Shown here: one piece after another, positions 63,829 through 64,000 of the stretch | Position numbering within the stretch: the stretch's first letter is position 1 | How the letters are laid out: each line of letters begins with the position of its first letter | Position numbers and translations under genes: made by a program | The notes under the pieces: generated by a model | Databases searched by the model: none | Seen by the model: the letters and a program-made list of their open reading frames with translations, nothing else | Told to the model about the DNA's origin: nothing | Assembly: GCA_964036275.1 (NCBI GenBank) | Contig: CAXIWQ010000247.1 | Coordinates: 1 to 64,000 of the forward strand | Origin: Litoditis marina | Taxonomy: Eukaryota > Nematoda > Chromadorea > Rhabditida > Rhabditidae | Direction: 5' to 3' | Length of the DNA: 64,000 nucleotides

Positions 63829-64000
63829 TCACCACCCTATCAAAAATCGTGCTAAATGACGTAACGGGACGGGACGGGACGGCACCCGGACCTGAACGAT
63901 AACGACTAACCAGTATGACCATCAATTATGTCACTAAAATCTAAGGTCGTGGTGTCTAAGGAAAATCAATGCTATCGATTTATTGATTTTTTAAGGCCTT
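63829..64000 (+). repeat. A unit 38, cut by window end
   Basis: First 172 bases only: TCACCACCCTATCAAAAATC, an ACGGG run, a cassette with CACCCGGACCTGAACG, then the conserved ATCAAT/ATTGAT stretch. Shows that the array continues to the right. Confidence 0.93.

Larger units (their letters stand above)
1..64000 (+). repeat. Tandem array of ~1.8 kb units filling the window
   Basis: Every part of the window can be assigned to a direct repeat whose units start TCACCACCCTAT (or TTACCACCCTAT) and mostly end in a 38-base palindrome finishing in CTAG. All units have the same orientation. Typical A-unit length is 1,800-1,835 bp. Both strands hold only short open frames that recur at the repeat period and vary as freely in protein as in DNA, so I call no coding gene. 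The array continues past both window edges. It could be satellite DNA of pericentromeric or other heterochromatin, or an amplified transposon; the sequence alone does not give the chromosomal position. Confidence 0.97.

Noticed and set aside
1..64000. A CRISPR array or prokaryotic repeat system.
   Set aside because: Units of ~1.8 kb with no short-repeat/unique-spacer pattern, no cas genes and no bacterial gene density.
1..64000. rDNA or histone-type tandem gene cluster.
   Set aside because: No rRNA-like conserved sequence, no long open frame, AT-rich throughout.

Overview
The whole 64 kb window is one head-to-tail tandem array, with no recognisable protein-coding gene, rRNA or tRNA. I count 39 units or parts of units, all in the same orientation. 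Thirty-two are the main 'A' type (mostly 1,800-1,835 bp; two sit at the window edges or lost an end). Three are a diverged 1.5 kb 'B' type (3458-4964, 7135-8640, 8641-10144). One is a 355 bp mini-unit (4965-5319), two are 3'-truncated copies (21016-21669, 36114-36949), and a partial unit runs off the right edge. The DNA is AT-rich, and all open frames are short and follow the repeat period. It looks like satellite or heterochromatic DNA of a eukaryote. An animal, possibly a nematode, is a weak guess: A units carry DR1-type nuclear-receptor half-sites and CRE palindromes, and the style of palindromic repeats would fit. No taxon can be proved from this window.

An A unit reads, left to right: 5' end TCACCACCCTATA; a short variable run of ACGGT/ACGGG pentamers; a hypervariable cassette of about 30 bp; a conserved ATCAAT/ATTGAT-rich stretch; a block with the perfect palindrome CCGGAAACGTTTCCGG; a middle part with a TATAGAGTTGA-type hairpin; a DR1 motif (AGGTCA A AGGTCA); a strongly conserved block with ATCAATTGAT overlapping the CRE palindrome TGACGTCA; and one of two alternative 3' arms. 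Arm T1 ends in ACATGCACG. Arm T2 ends in a G6/C6 hairpin. Both are followed by the same 38-base imperfect palindrome that finishes in CTAG. The next unit begins at the following T.

The main idea is that the ends match a Helitron: 5' TC, and a 3' GC-rich hairpin followed by CTRR (here CTAG). The array would then be a head-to-tail concatemer of non-autonomous Helitron-like elements, as expected from rolling-circle replication that reads through its own terminator. Three observations support copying in whole units. Junctions are exact at the 5' TC end even when the preceding 3' end is truncated, lacks its hairpin, or belongs to the B family. Two single units (10145-11963 and 44233-46052; 17398-19207 and 40597-42407) look identical or nearly so although 34 and 23 kb apart, and their flanks do not match. 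The 654 and 836 bp truncated copies are each followed by a near-perfect full copy of themselves.

Cautions: no Rep/helicase gene is present, no single-copy insertion between A and T can be seen here, and all identity statements are by eye. Single-base homopolymer differences between otherwise identical units suggest residual long-read consensus errors.
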